Numbered from the stretch's first letter, positions 32,053 to 47,000 are shown. The stretch: 64,000 bases of DNA from Yponomeuta sedellus (GCA_934045075.1 OW203738.1:9748677-9812676), one strand, 5' to 3'. The notes: generated from the letters alone by a model not told the origin. A program made the numbers and translations.

Positions 32053-35000
32053 ATGCCTCGGGGACGCGGCCGCGGTGGTCGTCGGCGTGGCGGTGGCAAT
32101 GGTGGCGGTTTTGGTCGGGGAAGGTACTGGACCCAGCCGATACCCGACGAAGACGAGAGAATTCGACGACCACCCGGTCTCAAAGGCAAGGAGATCGGCA
32201 TGTTTTATAAGAATTTGTCGAAATCAAAACCTCCAGGGGCTCGCCAGTCCAGACACGACGTAAGTTCTCGTTTGTTTTGTTGGCGAGTAAAGTGAAGCGT
32301 TTGCCCTTCTGCAAAGCACTGTTGCTGATCCAGCGTAGATAGGATGGAAGAGGGGTGGGCCTTGGCTATCTCAATTGATCTAGTGCCCACCCCAGGATGT
32401 TGTGTGACTACATGTGCATGGAATAGTATATGATATTGGTGGCTTGGCCATCATTTGTTTTGGGGGAAACCCTCCCTGGAAAATACATCTCTAATAATAG
32501 GTACACAATACATAAAAAAAAATTTTTCAATTATTTTAGCCTAGCCCAGCCCTTATAGCATCCTCTCATCTCACTTGGCTTACCTTATTGGAGTTCATTT
32601 CTCAGATTCATAATTTTTTATTTGATCAGAAAACTCCATTGACTGACAGAAGTTAAATTTACAGGGAAGACAATGTCAATTCAATTTTAATAATTATGTC
32701 CTTCATAAATAAAACAAATTACTCGTGTACAATAAAGAATTTTTCTTATCTTCTTTCTTAACACTGTGATGATCAGTGGTCGGAGTAGGTATATTGATTT
32801 TAGATACTTGCGCCATGATATCATAACATGGACATGCATTTCTTCCGGAATGTACCGGAGTTTCCAAAAATTTGGTAAACCGGACTCTCATGCGCTGTGA
32901 TGATTGCTATAAAGTGATTTTTTTAACTGTTTCCAAGTTCTAAAACCTTCTTAAATAGTGAAAATAATTAAAACTTACCCGTACAAAAACAACTTCAAAT
33001 GGGCACAATCCAAGAGTAATGAATCGATGTCCGTAGTTATAAGCCAAATTCGTCGTTTTAAGTAGATTTCAGAAGACAGTAAACAAGCCAGGGTCAAGTC
33101 AAGATATTCATAACACATAAAATAAGCGCACTCACGAACCGAAATAAGTGAGTGAGCCACTTGGTCTGGATGTCAAGTGTCAATGAGTCATCCTGGATAC
33201 TTGATTCTAATTGGTCAGATGCGTTGAGCATAGAGATAAGAGGACAAAAGATCCTGTTTGCCGGATGTCGTGTGTTGAAATGAATATTATTATTATATCA
33301 TTTTATACATGCTTAGGCTTTTACTCCAACACTTTTACTACAACAAGGTTTTTACACACCAGTCATTTTTTACTATTAAATTCTGGTCATCTACGCCACT
33401 AGCAGCATAGCGTTGAGAGTATTGATACATTTTTAACTAGTTTCATGTAATAATTTCGATGTTTCGGTATTTTTATCATAATAATCCGGAAACTCGGAGG
33501 CGTATCCATATTAACATATATGTTTGATGTCAGTGACCTTAATTCAATATACCTACTCCGACCACTGGTGATGATATTATTATTTGATAACCTTGCCATA
33601 AATAGTCCATATATATTTGGCAAATTGTATGGCATACATTTTTTCTTTATGAAGACCTCAGTCATAAAATTCAAAAACCTGTATTAATTTGAATTTGTTT
33701 CTATTTCAGGCATCCCTTGCTATACCACCTGTTGTTTATAAACAGGTCGGCAATCTCATCAGTAACATAAAAGGAATTGCAGACAGCAAAAATATTAAAG
33801 TAAATTATGTCTCCAGACAAAAAAAATTTGAACTACTGAGTAAAATAAAAATGGAGCAAGAGAGTGTAATAGAATTTAAAGAAATTGATGATGATGATGT
33901 TTTAATAAACGAAGTGACACCAGAAGTGTTTGTTATTGATTCCGATGAAGAAGATTTAAAAGCAGAACCATTAGAATTACCAGACGGTAATCCTAAGGTA
34001 GAAACTGCAACATACAATTTCACAGTCCAAGATATTCCTCCATCACAACATTCACAAGGAAGTACAAGCAAATTGTCTATCACTGAAGAAGCGATGCGGG
34101 TGGACCTGGCAATTAAACCATCAGTCAGTAATCTACCACCTACTTTTAACATTGGTATTACAAAACAGGAAAAAGATGAAGACATTTCTGATCAAGAAGC
34201 TTCTAATTTACAAACATTTAAGTCTGCAGCTGAAACCTTTTTAAATAACAAGAAACTGGAGCTCTTGAGAAAACAGAACGAGTTTAACAAACAGGATGTA
34301 TCCATCTTACAATCAAACACATCATCCGCTGCTGAGTATCTAGCCAATAAGAAACAAGACCTTATAAGGAGACAGCAAGCACACAAATCATCATGGAACC
34401 GATCTCTGGCTCCTATAACTGACTACAACTCTCTCAAAGCTGAAGTGGCTTCAAGAGTTAATCAGAAAGCCAAACCAAATTTCAAGGGTTCTGAAGATTT
34501 TATTTCATTGTCGAATTCCAGCCAACCAGAGCAAGTAAGGGTACTGCCAGTGAATCACATTAAAGAAACTGAATTCATACCATTCTCTGTACAGCCAGGA
34601 ATGTCAGGTGTACACAATATGCCAGACTTTATTCCTGTCAAACAAGAAAGCCATACTTTGGTGAAACAGGAACTTTCAAGCCCTAATGGACCTGAAAGAA
34701 TCATGTCCCTCAGAGAAAAGCATGACTTTAAATACAGCTACCATGATATTATCACAGGCACTTTTAATGAAAAGCTTGATGAAGAGCTTGCTAAGGGAAT
34801 TACCATCAATCGTCATTCTGAAGAAATACAGTATCTAAGTGAAACATACTACATTGAATACCAAGATATGATTCAGGAACGCAAGTATAAGGAGATGTTG
34901 AAGTTTCGTGAAAAACTTCCTGCATACTGCAAGGGCAGGGAGTTATTAAAAAATATCAATAATAACTCAGTAGTTGTTATTAGTGGCGAGACAGGATGTG

Positions 35001-38000
35001 GGAAGTCCACACAGGTAAATATGCTAGGCTAAACTGTTTTGAATATCTTATTACCCTATAAAGTTGTTGGTTTCAGTCTACATAGCCTTGCAATTTATTG
35101 ATTTTGAAGAATGCCTTAGCATGCCTAATTTTAAAGCTGCTCAAAATCTTACACATTTTTAAATAATAGCAGGATTTTCGAACTAAAACATTCTTAAACA
35201 CTATTCTTAACGTAATTCCGGAATCACATACATGATTTTTTATCGGAAGTGTCGGGACCAGGTTTTGCTATATATAGGCCAGTAAGTGATTCCGGAATTA
35301 CATCAAGACTCGCAGGATTCTTTTTTTATACCCTTTGCCTAGTCATCTCAGGCATTTTTAGCGTTCCATACCTACAGGCTATCACTAAGACTCCACTGTC
35401 CCAGAGCCCATTTCTCTATCTGTCTGTGACCAGGCTGGTCAGTAGGTATTGAGATCATCAGTAGATAGTTGAAATTTTCACAGATGATGTATTCATTTTT
35501 ATATTACAGAAGATTTGGCCGTTTGCTCGATTTTAAGCGTTATTTGTGTTAGACGCTTGTCACGCATGTATTCAAATTATGGTATTCATGTTGCACACAG
35601 AAACATATTTTAATAAATTCACAGGTACCCCAGCTGATCCTCGATGAAGCCATACTTAACAAAAGAGGTGCAAATACTAAGATCATGGTCACACAGCCAA
35701 GAAGGATAGCTGCATCTTCCCTGGCTGAGAGAGTGGCCGCTGAGAGGGCTGAACCAATGGGCAGTTCTGTAGGATATGCCGTAAGATTGGAGAGGTATGT
35801 TGTAACGTAGCGCCCCCGGCGCTAAATACTTCACTACACGTAAGGCCCTATTCCTGCTGAGGGTGCGAGTTAAAGATCCCTGAGGGGTAGGGCCTGCTGT
35901 TGCGGTTGCTGTGTGGTGTCGGCCTAGAGAATAGCACCAACCCAAATTCTTCCCGCGGGTGTCCTAAAAGGCGAGTAAGGGACACATCGGGGGGTGGGCA
36001 GCAGCGCCCCCTGCAGTTCAATTCCACCGAACTGCGATCCCTAACCCGCATGCCCAGCGTGGGGATTATGGGCATTACCCCCCCAATGATGGCACAACCT
36101 TGCGCTCATTAGGGGAGGGCTATGTCCACCAGTGGACTAATATAGCCTGAAGAAGAAGAAGAGGGGTGGGGAAATTAAACTCCAGTTGTGACAGACTGGA
36201 CCTCTGTTTATTTATCGAGACCATACCTATATTGCATACTTATGCTAGTTACACTAAATTAGTTTACTTTTTATATTCCTGTATGCTTATAGTTAGCGGC
36301 TTTCCTTACAAAGATTCCGCTGCAGCCGGCTGTTGTATCGCGGTGTCGTGTTGCCGCGTTACAATGTCTCGGCATCCTGTTCGGAATACCTACGGAGGTA
36401 TTCAGAGTTCAGAAATCGGATCGTGGACTACACGTGTACTAATGACTTTGTTTATACTGTACCAATTCATTGAATTGTGAAGTCGATGCTTTCTGGAAGT
36501 ATAAAGAACACTAAATAGTTACCTTATCCATCTTCTTGTGTTGGCGGTGGACTATAGTCGTAATTCTGTGGGCTTGTTCAAAAATAAAAACATTGATTTA
36601 AATTGATTAGCTTATCAAAACCATACTTCCATGGTGCTCCGGCAATACTTCCGTTCAGTTTTTTACCAAGTTACATTTTTCACTCGACGCTCGTTTACCT
36701 CTCAGTCTTGTCCATCATAATGACTTGACGAAGTAGATGAAATGTATGTACATGTCCTACACAAACGCCAATGTTTTGCGATGCTTTCACGTTTCACGAT
36801 TCTGCCAGTAAAGTAAACTGTTTAATCGAAAACTATTGTATTCCCGTAAATGAAGTAACCTGGGAGATTTTAAGATAACACGCTGCCAATTTTATAAATA
36901 AAGTTCATGAACTTGCAAGAAAATATCTATAAATTGGAGAAATAAGGATAAATAGACTGTAGTATTACATTAAACGAGTCTAAGTTAGTCTAAGAAATCC
37001 AGTCGCCATTAAATTACGAGTGAAATATGCGGTGCTTTCAGCCTAGTTCCTTTAGAGGAGAAGTACTTACCTCATCGTCAGGCTATACTAGTCCACTGCT
37101 GGACATAGCCCTCCCCTAAAGAGCGCCACGTTGAGCTATCATAGGGGGTAATGCCCATAATCCCCACGCTGGGCATGCGGGTCGGGCATCGCAGTTCGGT
37201 GGCATTGTACTGCAGGAGGAGCTGCTGCCCACCCCCCCGGTTTGTGTCCCTTAGTCGCCTTTTACGACACCCGCGGGAAGAATTGGTTTGGTGCTATTCT
37301 CTAGGCCGACACCACACACCTATATGACAATAATTTTGATTCACAATGTCCAGGCAAGATTCGCGGCCACGCGGCAGTATAATGTACGTGACGACGGGCA
37401 TCCTCTTAACTGAGTTGGAGGTGAACCAGGGTCTTACCAACTTCAGCCACATCATCCTGGACGAGGTGCACGAGAGGGACACACACGTGGATCTTTCTAT
37501 GATGGTTCTGAAGAAGGTAAGTATTTAAATACCGCTTTCATTGACTTTTTTAACAAAGATTATTTTTCTCTATTCGAGGAAAATAATCATTGGGATCGCG
37601 CGTCTAATTTCCTTCAGCAACTTTGCATCGTGGGGTTATCTGGAAGATGTCGCTTTTAGCAATAAGACCGCCAATTGTACTGTGTAAATTTGTAATTATT
37701 TTGTATTTGTTGTTGTACTATGTATCTTTAGATGTTTGATAATATGTGCTCTGGTGTACAATAAAGAATATTCTTATCTTATTAAGAAACAAATAATATT
37801 TTCTCGGCAGATCCTGAAAAAGAGGAAGGATCTGAAGGTGATCCTGATGAGTGCGACCCTTAACGCCAAAGCCCTGTCCGGATACTTCGACAACTGCCCG
37901 GTCTTGCACATCGAAGGCCTGGCCTATCCCGTCCAGGATATATATCTGGAGGATATTTACAAGTTAGTATGAAAGTACAGAATAATATTATTATTACTAA

Positions 38001-41000
38001 AATTCTTTATAATAATAAATATTCACGGGCATATTACACAGATCTCGTTAGCCCTATACTAAGTACAACTAAATGACTTGTGTTATAGGTGCTAACTCGA
38101 CGGTAGATTTAATACAATAAATACATAGATAACATCCAAGACCCGAGACAAACTAGAAAAGTTCGTTTCCTAGCTTGCTAGTTTTATTGCACAAAACTCC
38201 GACTCTCCAAGGTTTGCTGGAAGAAATCTCTTTCAGAGATAAGCTGGCCTTTGTACATGTTATTTGTTGTGTAATGTAGGTCACCGGTGACCTCATCCTG
38301 CCTTAGTATTTTCGCCTTGGCGTTTAATGTGTTTCGTGTGCAATAAAGTATAATTATTACAAAAACTGGCATTTGGTACAAAGTCGTGCTTAATACGTCG
38401 TATCACTTATTCGAGGTTGACTTGCACCAACCAATATCTGACAGGAATATCTATCTGTTTATTCACGTTTAAGTTTGATCCATTGAATAAGTCCAAAAAC
38501 GTGTTGCACCATGACATATGCAGAGCTATCCATTGTATGACTAACAATCCTGTCAATCAAATCATCAACCCATTATGTCCCCACCGAGGGGCACGGGTCT
38601 CTTCCCTGAGGAAGGTATAGGCCATACTCCACCACGGGGCCGAGTCCGGATTGGTAGAGGCTTGCAAGACTAGTGGCTGGTCTTACTGTCAGAAGTTTTC
38701 AAGCCACCCTAAGGCCTCGGACTTGGCTTAACGACTGCCATCTATCGACGGCAGCCGGCACCGACTGCCTGACGGGCCTTGCGAAGCACGGAACCGCTCG
38801 GAAAAATGCCACTAGCGTTAGACATAGACCATGCACTGAACGCACCGTTCGTGACCCTTGTGGCTTAACCTTCGTGATCGTTTTTAAAATCACTCCAGCC
38901 AGGGCTACGAGCGATTCAATCAAATAAATCAGATATTTTAAAAAACTTATTTAGAGTCTAATAATTCCACCCATGCCGGGATTCGAACCCGCGACCTCTG
39001 GCTAACCGTGCCAGCGCTCTTTCCAACTGTGAAATCAGTGAAATTTCGAACCTCTTTACAATATTCTCTGTGTTACGTATTCTGTATTTTTAGCCTCTAT
39101 AATAGGTTTTTTAAAATTGTCCTTAGCACGGGTTAGTGCATTAAAAATAATATAATTAAATCAGATATTTATTTGTTTCTGGATTAATATTCATCATAGA
39201 ATCATGGTTGTAATATGTTTCTGGTTGTGCAATAAAGTGTTCTCTATCTATCTATCTATACTTATCCAGTGATTTGGCGCAAGCCGCCCTTAGTATTTAA
39301 GACCAAACTACACAATACACTATTTTGAGACCAGTTCGAGGTCAGGAAAATGTCCAATTGTGTTGTGTGGACGTTATTGTTATAAAGTCCCGACGTTTTG
39401 GCAATGTCGCAGTTGACGTGTTTATTACAAATTAAATCCTTCTGAAAAATCGAAGTTTGAACTGGTTTTAATGCCAGACATCTTTTGCTTACAAAATTAT
39501 TTTTACATCCTTTACATTCAGGTTGATAAACTTCACGTTTGAGGATCTGCCCCCGTCCAAGCAACCTAATACTGGACAGCGTCACGGTGGAAATTACTCG
39601 CAGAGTAGACTCATGGAAAGAGATATCCAGCACAGGGCTACAGTTGGTGAGTATTCATGGAACCTAACTTCAAACAACTTTTTTTAAACTATCTAGCTAC
39701 ATAGTACACAGGTTCTTCATAAAAAGATTCTAGAAACAAAATGTTTTTCTTAAACGGTAAGTAAGTATGTAAGTACAGAATTTATTTGTGACTTAAAATA
39801 CTTAGGGTCTGTTTCACAATCTGCAGATAAAGTTCCGGATAAGCTATCCGCAACTAGGACTGCCGTTCTAAATTTGAAGCCGTAAACGAACACACGCAAT
39901 ACAGGAAAATTTATTTAAATTTAGAACAAACGGCAGCCCTGGTTGCGGATAGCTTATGTGGAACTTTATTTGAACATTCTGAAACAGGGGCTTATACTAG
40001 ACGAAAACTAAAGTATAGTAAATAAAGTAAAGTATTTGAGCATCCGCTGCAATACTAGGCTCATGACCTGTATTACAGCAGACAGCGCCTACTTCTTCCG
40101 GTTACAAATAATCTACACCAAATCCTAATAATTGTGATATTAAGAAAATCTGTAAATTTCTGTTTAAAAACAAAAGTATTTTAGGAAAAGTGTTCGTGTT
40201 AATGGATCTCCCTCTGTGTGGGAGTAAATGAATGAAATGGACGCGTAGCTTACAGCGTTCGTACGATACAGAGCGTAAGTATTAACCAGCGCTGCGCTCA
40301 TTCGAGACCTCAAAGTTTTGAATACATTGCGTGTTAAAATTTTAAATTCGTTTTCTAAAAGAAAGCTACTAGAGTGCTCGCCTATGTACAAAATTATTTT
40401 AGTGGAATAAAAAAATGCAATTCAATTCAATTACAGGTCCTATGGCCTATGTACAAAATTAAATAATGGAATAAAAAATGCCTAAATAAATAATCGCGAT
40501 TTGAACCGTTTAATATATAACTATAAAAAATGTGACTACAAATTCGCAAATGTACGTAACTTTGAAATTAAACAAAGTCATTGGTACATGCCCGCACTCG
40601 GGATCGAACCTGGGGCTCTCGCTTGCCAGTCCATGGTTCTACCCACTGAGCTGCCACCGCTAACAGTGAAGGAAAAACATCGTGAGGAAACCCGCGGCTT
40701 GGTTGGGCTCCACACGTATTGACTAGTCTTTCCTGTGGGCTAGGCCGACTAAGCTGTCAGAATGGTATAGGTGCTGGGCAAGCCTACACCATCTATAAAA
40801 CCATGTCCCAGGCACTACAGCGTCGGAGTGGTCCCGTCACCCATCTAGTGTGAGTGAAGATACCACTGGACGCTGTATAAATCATCTCATTAAGTAAATG
40901 CAAAAAGGCCAATATTATTATTTATAAAAAATGCAGTTCAATTCATTTGCAGGTCCATGGATGGAATCTATAAAAAAAGAAATCGACCGCACACTCTACA

Positions 41001-44000
41001 AAGTTCTACTGGACCCCCGGAGCGAAGTAATGAATCTGGACGTCATTCTAAAACTGCTCATTTACCTGATAAAGAGCCCACCGGGAGCCATACTAGTCTT
41101 TCTCCCAGGAATCGGCGAGATATCGAAACTTCTGCGGTCTATGGAGGAATCGAAGCTCTTTCCGGACTCACAATTTGAAATATACCCTCTGCATTCGAAA
41201 CTGCCCTCTCTAGAACAGAGAAAGATATTCGAAAGGCCCCCAAACCATATAAGGAAGATTATAATCGCGACGAATATCGCAGAAACGTCGATTACCATAG
41301 ATGATGTGGTGTACGTGGTTGACTGCGGGAAGGTCAAGATAAGCGGGCTTAATGTAAAGGACAATTTAGAGACACTGCAGACTGAGTGGGCGTCGAAGGC
41401 GAATTTGCACCAAAGGTACGTTTGGATAAAGCTTTTGTAAGGCACGACCCCTGTACTCTGCTCAAGCATTCCTTCTTCGAGTAGAATTATATGATATGAT
41501 TGGCCTTTTGCATCTACGTAATGAGATGATTTATACAGCGTCCAGTGGTATTCTCACTCACACTAGATGGGTGACGGGACCACTCCGACGCTGTAGTGCC
41601 TGGGACATGGTTTTATAGATGATGTAGGCTTGCCCAGCACCTATACCATCCTGACAGCATAGTCGGCCTATCCCACAGGAAAGACTAGTCAATACGTGCG
41701 GAGCCAACCAAGCCGCGGGTTTCCTCACGATGTTTTCGTTCACCGTTAGCGTGTTGTATTGCGACTATAAATTCGCAAATGTACGTAACTTTGAAAATTA
41801 AACAAAGTCATTGGTACATGCCCGCACTCGGGATCGAACCTGGGGCTCTCGCTTGCCAGTCCATGGTTCTACCCACTGAGCTACCCCCGCTCTTAAATTA
41901 TAATTATAGGGATACCGTTATCAATTCAAAAAAGAAAAACATTACATGACCTCACGCCGGAACCCCAGAGAGGTAGATGGAGAACAGGGACTGCCACTAG
42001 CTACGATCCCGACAGATTACCTTCGATTCATCGTCGTTCATTAATCGTTGCATGCACGCACGCCGGTTCCGGGTACTTTTTATCTGACTCTTTGCTAATA
42101 CATCTCCTATTTGGTCGAAGTGTATCCGTCGGGGACGCCCCTTACCGGCCCTTCCACCCACACCCACATTGGCTATGTATATTTGTTGCGTAAATTTTTC
42201 TTTATCCTATCCATATGCTCAGAGAAATAATTTAAAAATTAACCTACTTATTCCGCTCTTTTTGGTATAAAAAGTCACCACCAAGTCCTGCGTTGTCTCT
42301 TGCCAGTTGCCTGCGATCCTTCCAGCGATATCTGGTTAGGCCAACCAGTCTGTGGCTAGTGGGAGAAATTTGGCATTTCGGATGGACTTCTTTTTAGTCG
42401 AAGGGGCGCCATTAGTTGCCATGCCATGGAAGAATTAATCTCAGTTTTTTAGCATTTAGTTTTTGAAAGTGGACAGCAACCACTTTCAAAAACTTTTCAT
42501 TTTCTCAATTTTATGATGTCTTGGTATAACTATACCACCAAATGAAGCGGGTGGTGGCAGGATTAGCTCTATTCTATTATCGTTTTTTCCATCTTTTGTC
42601 AGGACAAGAAATGGTTTGGATGTGCTTATTGAACTATAATAGATATATGATCATATTATATGAATCCTTTCCGGATTTAACTTAGTAATGCCCGCAATAG
42701 ACGTCACGTGTCACCAAGGATGTTTTAACTTCTTGCGTGTCACATAACTCTATTATAAACTAAGTGCCGACTTTCTTTGTCCATTTCTGCTCTACAACGA
42801 CCTAGGTCTTAAAATTAAACTTTGTTTAATTTTCATATTGAAAGAAAAATAAATCTGCGGTTGCCTGATTCCTATTTCAAACTTTTTAGACGTGGTCGCG
42901 CCGGCCGCTGCCAGCCAGGCATCTGCTACCACCTGGTGACGTCATACCGGGCCAGCCAACTGGATGAAAGGCTACTCCCGGAGCTGCAAAGAAACAACCT
43001 GCTAGAGGCGGTACTGATGACTAAGCAATTGAGGCTCGGGAAGGCTGAAGAGGCGTTCCAATCGGTTTTAGACCCGCCCAATCTCAAGACCGTCAAATGG
43101 GCGGTCAAGCGTTTGCAACAGTAAGTGGAACTATAATCCTTTAGTTTGTTTCAGGTGTATGAATCATCCTCATAAGATTCTATTGTTTGAAATCTATTTT
43201 CATAGTATTCGATTTGTATCCTTTTCTTTTAAGTCCAAGTACTCGCAAGTATTAACAGCCATGATCAGCTCACCTCTGCCCAATACTTTTTGAAGGGTAT
43301 CCGTCAGAGATCCCGCTCCGTTGTTGATCGAAGGCACATGTCGGGTAATCGGGTAACCTACTTGATAATTTGATATGTGTTAAATATTTATTCAGTGCTA
43401 TTATTTTATATGGCAGCCCTAGGATTTTGCCAATGTGCTTGTAGCATGTTTTTTTTTTCAGAAACAGTCGCGCACAGTGCAGCAGTTTAGGAACTTAAAA
43501 CCCAGTAGGAGTAGGTTAAGTAAGACTACTTCATAGAGTGAAGAACTTGGTAGTGCCCCAATATTGTAAACAATAGTTTGAGTTTGTACATTTAGATAGC
43601 CACTTACGTTACACACCTCTCCTTTTCTCAGAATCGGCTGCCTCGACGAGCAAGAAACGCTAACGCCGCTAGGTTGGCATTTGGCCCGCCTACCCGTACA
43701 TCCGGCCGCAGGCAAACTGATGTTGCTAGGTGCGCTCTTCGGGTGTCTGGACAGAGCCGCTTCCGTAGCCGCCGTGTGGGGTTTCAAGGATCCATTTATG
43801 CTGGTCATTGGTAAGTTTTGGAGCCTGTTTCAACCAGTTTAACCTTTATTAAGTGAAAGCGGGCTATCTAGTTGGTAAGCAAGCTCTAGAGCCGCGTCAT
43901 CAGTAAGTTCTGGAACCTATCCTGACTCATTTGCCTCGAACCGGGTGTATGGACCGAGCCGCTTCCGTAGCCGCCGTGTAGCGGTTCAAATGCCCTTTTA

Positions 44001-47000
44001 TACTGGTCATCTGTAAGTTTTTACCTAGACTAGGTAAAAACTAAGTCCGCTTTTTCGAAGCCACGAACTTGTAATATATGACATTAGAAGTTCGTGTCTT
44101 CAAGAACCTGTTTATGCTGGCATTGGTGGGTTTTAGCCAAGGGTTGAAATCTATCGTACCATCATAAACTACTAAGTAGGTAAAACGTAGAAAAATGCGT
44201 AGGTTGAACCGGAGTCTTGATTTTATCCATCGGAAAAACTTCGAATTGCGCCTGAGTTCCTATTGTGTTATTGGTCCAATCAAAAGAAAAATAATACGTA
44301 AGGTGAAACGTTTCTGTGGTAAGATAGATAGATAGCGATAGAGAATACTTTGTTGTACATAAGCACAGTCTTTTCTTGCAGGTAAAGAATCAGAAACAGA
44401 TGAGACCAAGGCAGCTTTCGCCCTGGATGAACCTAGTGACCACGTTGCGTTGTCCGAGGCAATAATCGCGTGGGAGCGCACCTCAAGACGCGATAGGCGG
44501 TCTTTCTGCTACGACAACTTTTTGTCCAACAATACTCTGGCTCTTCTAAGCGAAATGAAGCAACAGTTTGGCAATAATCTGAAGCAGATGGGCTTCCTAC
44601 CCACGGGTGACATAATGGCGCAATGGGAGAACCGCAATTCGAACAATTTGAGTCTGTTTAAGGCCATCGTGGCGGCCGCGCTGTATCCCAATGTGGCGAA
44701 AGTCAAGTAAGTGGTTTCATATGTAGTTTGACACTTATTACAGTTATGACCAGGTTTCGTTCATCAGAGCTTTAAAAGCTTGTTGAATTGAATGTTTTTT
44801 TAATGCACATTACAAATATTGTGCTAAAAGTAGACCAGAGGATGTTATCTACATATTTAAACATATAATATAACAGTAAAGGAAAACATCGTGAAAAAAC
44901 CTGTGAGTGTGAGCAGTTCCCATACCTCAGCACCTGAATACGCCAATCCGCTGTAAGCTCACGTAGGATTCCTACGCAAACTATACAAATCGATTGATTG
45001 TATAAATCAAAAGTTGTCCTCTAATTTATCATTTAAATATTCTTTGAATCATTTACCAAAATTACTAGCAATACCACATTAAGCCTCCAATACACTATTC
45101 GCGAAGTTACTTCACGGAAGCATTTCCCGAAGTTCGAAATGCGTGGCTACACAATCGGCTAACCTTGCGAAGAACTCAGTCGCTCGGAGTCCGTCGTAAC
45201 AGCAACATGGACGTACAAGTGGTGGCTGCCGTTGCAATGTGCACTCTTGTATGTTGATTGACATTGTATGTTATTTAAGTTCATATACTTAAATAAGGAG
45301 AAGTGAAGAAGTTTCGTTACTTGGGGAGCACAATAACGTCTAAGTGCGACATTGACGCAGAAGTAAATAGCAGGATATCTGCTGCAGCTGCAGCTTTCGG
45401 CAGGTTGAGCACAAAGGTGTTCTGTTCTCATGACCTGAAACTACAAACTAAAATAAACGTCTACATGGCAATTGTACTGCCCAACATCCTCTACTCTGCA
45501 GAAAAATGGACCGTGTACCGTCGTCACATAAGCGTGCTAGACCGTTTCCACCTAAAGTGCCTCAGGAAAATACTAAATATCCGATGGTCTGATCGAGTGC
45601 GCAACACAGAAGTGCTGCGAAGAGCCAATGTGGGTGGCATTGAGGCCTACCTCATGCGTCGGCAGCTGCGATGGTGCGGGTCACGTGTCACGAATGGGTG
45701 AAGAGCGAGTGGCAAAGCGCATCTTCTACTCGGAACTTGAGGAGGGCAGGCGTAAGCGAGGCGATCAGCTCCTTAGGTATAAAGATGTGCTAAATCGCCA
45801 CATGAAGAGATGCAGCTTAGAGCCCTTGCAATGGGAGCAACAAGCGGCTAATCGACCGGAATGGAGGCCCTTATCAACACCAAAGTCACTGACTTTGAAG
45901 TTCTTCGGCGTTCCGAGCTGGACGCAAAGAGAGACGACTTAAAAGCCCGTCCACCTGCTGCGATCGACTATACATATATCGACGGAGTGCTCGCGTGTCT
46001 GAAATGTGGCAGAACCTTTACAAAAAAGGTAGGTTATGCGAGTCATATGCGAGCGCATCAACGCCACCAAAATGGGAGTTGAAGTAGTCGCCGTGACCGA
46101 AATCGGTCGGGACTATCATCATACTTAAATAACATACAATGGTTAACTTACAATTTTGATACTGCTCTTGTAATACTGCAAGCATGCACTACCTCAACGC
46201 CAAGGAGCGCGCGCGCGACCCGAATAGTGTAGCGAGACGCTTCGTGTACAAACTTCGGAACGTTTCGAGTCCTTTGACTCGGGCGCAAACACCGACAACA
46301 ATCGGAATTCACCCGAAACGAGGCGAGGTTGCACGAAACGAAATGAAGTGCGCGTCTACACTATCGTATTCGGTCAACCTCGGCCAACTTCGCGAATAGT
46401 GTATTGGAGGCTTTAAAATAAAACCATAACTACGCCGTCCCCAACTCAGATGGAACGGGCTGCGCAGCCGCAACCTGCAGAAGCCGCCGAGCGTAAGCGC
46501 CTACACTACCGAGGATGGCCGCGTGAGCCTCCATCCATCAAGTGTCTGTGCACCGCGACACAACCTACATCGAGGGCCACGCTCCAGCTACCAGCAAGCT
46601 CCATTAAAGCGCTGGCAGCAGCGAGAGAAACCAGGCGCCGGCTGGCTGGTCTACTGGCTCAAGCAGAAGTCGACAGCGCTCTTTCTAATAGAGGTGACGC
46701 TGGTCTATACGCTTCCCTTGATGTTCTTTGGAGAGCTCGAGGTCACTTATGGTAATTAAATCTGTTGACAGTTGTTTTTAATTGTAACACCAACAAGCAC
46801 CGCTAAAACGACGGCACCGGAGAAATCCGACCTTCCACTGACTATAATCCTGACAGATGTCTTTCGCTTCATGAACATTAAGGATTTTCACTATTCTATA
46901 ATTCTCACTAAATTAATCCAATGTTGTTGGATTCGTTTAATAATTAATTCGTTCGGCTTTCGACTTTCATTTTGTTCCTAGAATATTCTCTGCATAAGAT

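Noticed and set aside
31962..32295. Overlapping frames on both strands around the DHX36 start
   Set aside because: Shadows of the G/R-rich first exon; only the frame starting at 32053 splices in phase to helicase exons.
46184..46399. 71-codon frame
   Set aside because: Part of the TTAA element terminus, not a gene.
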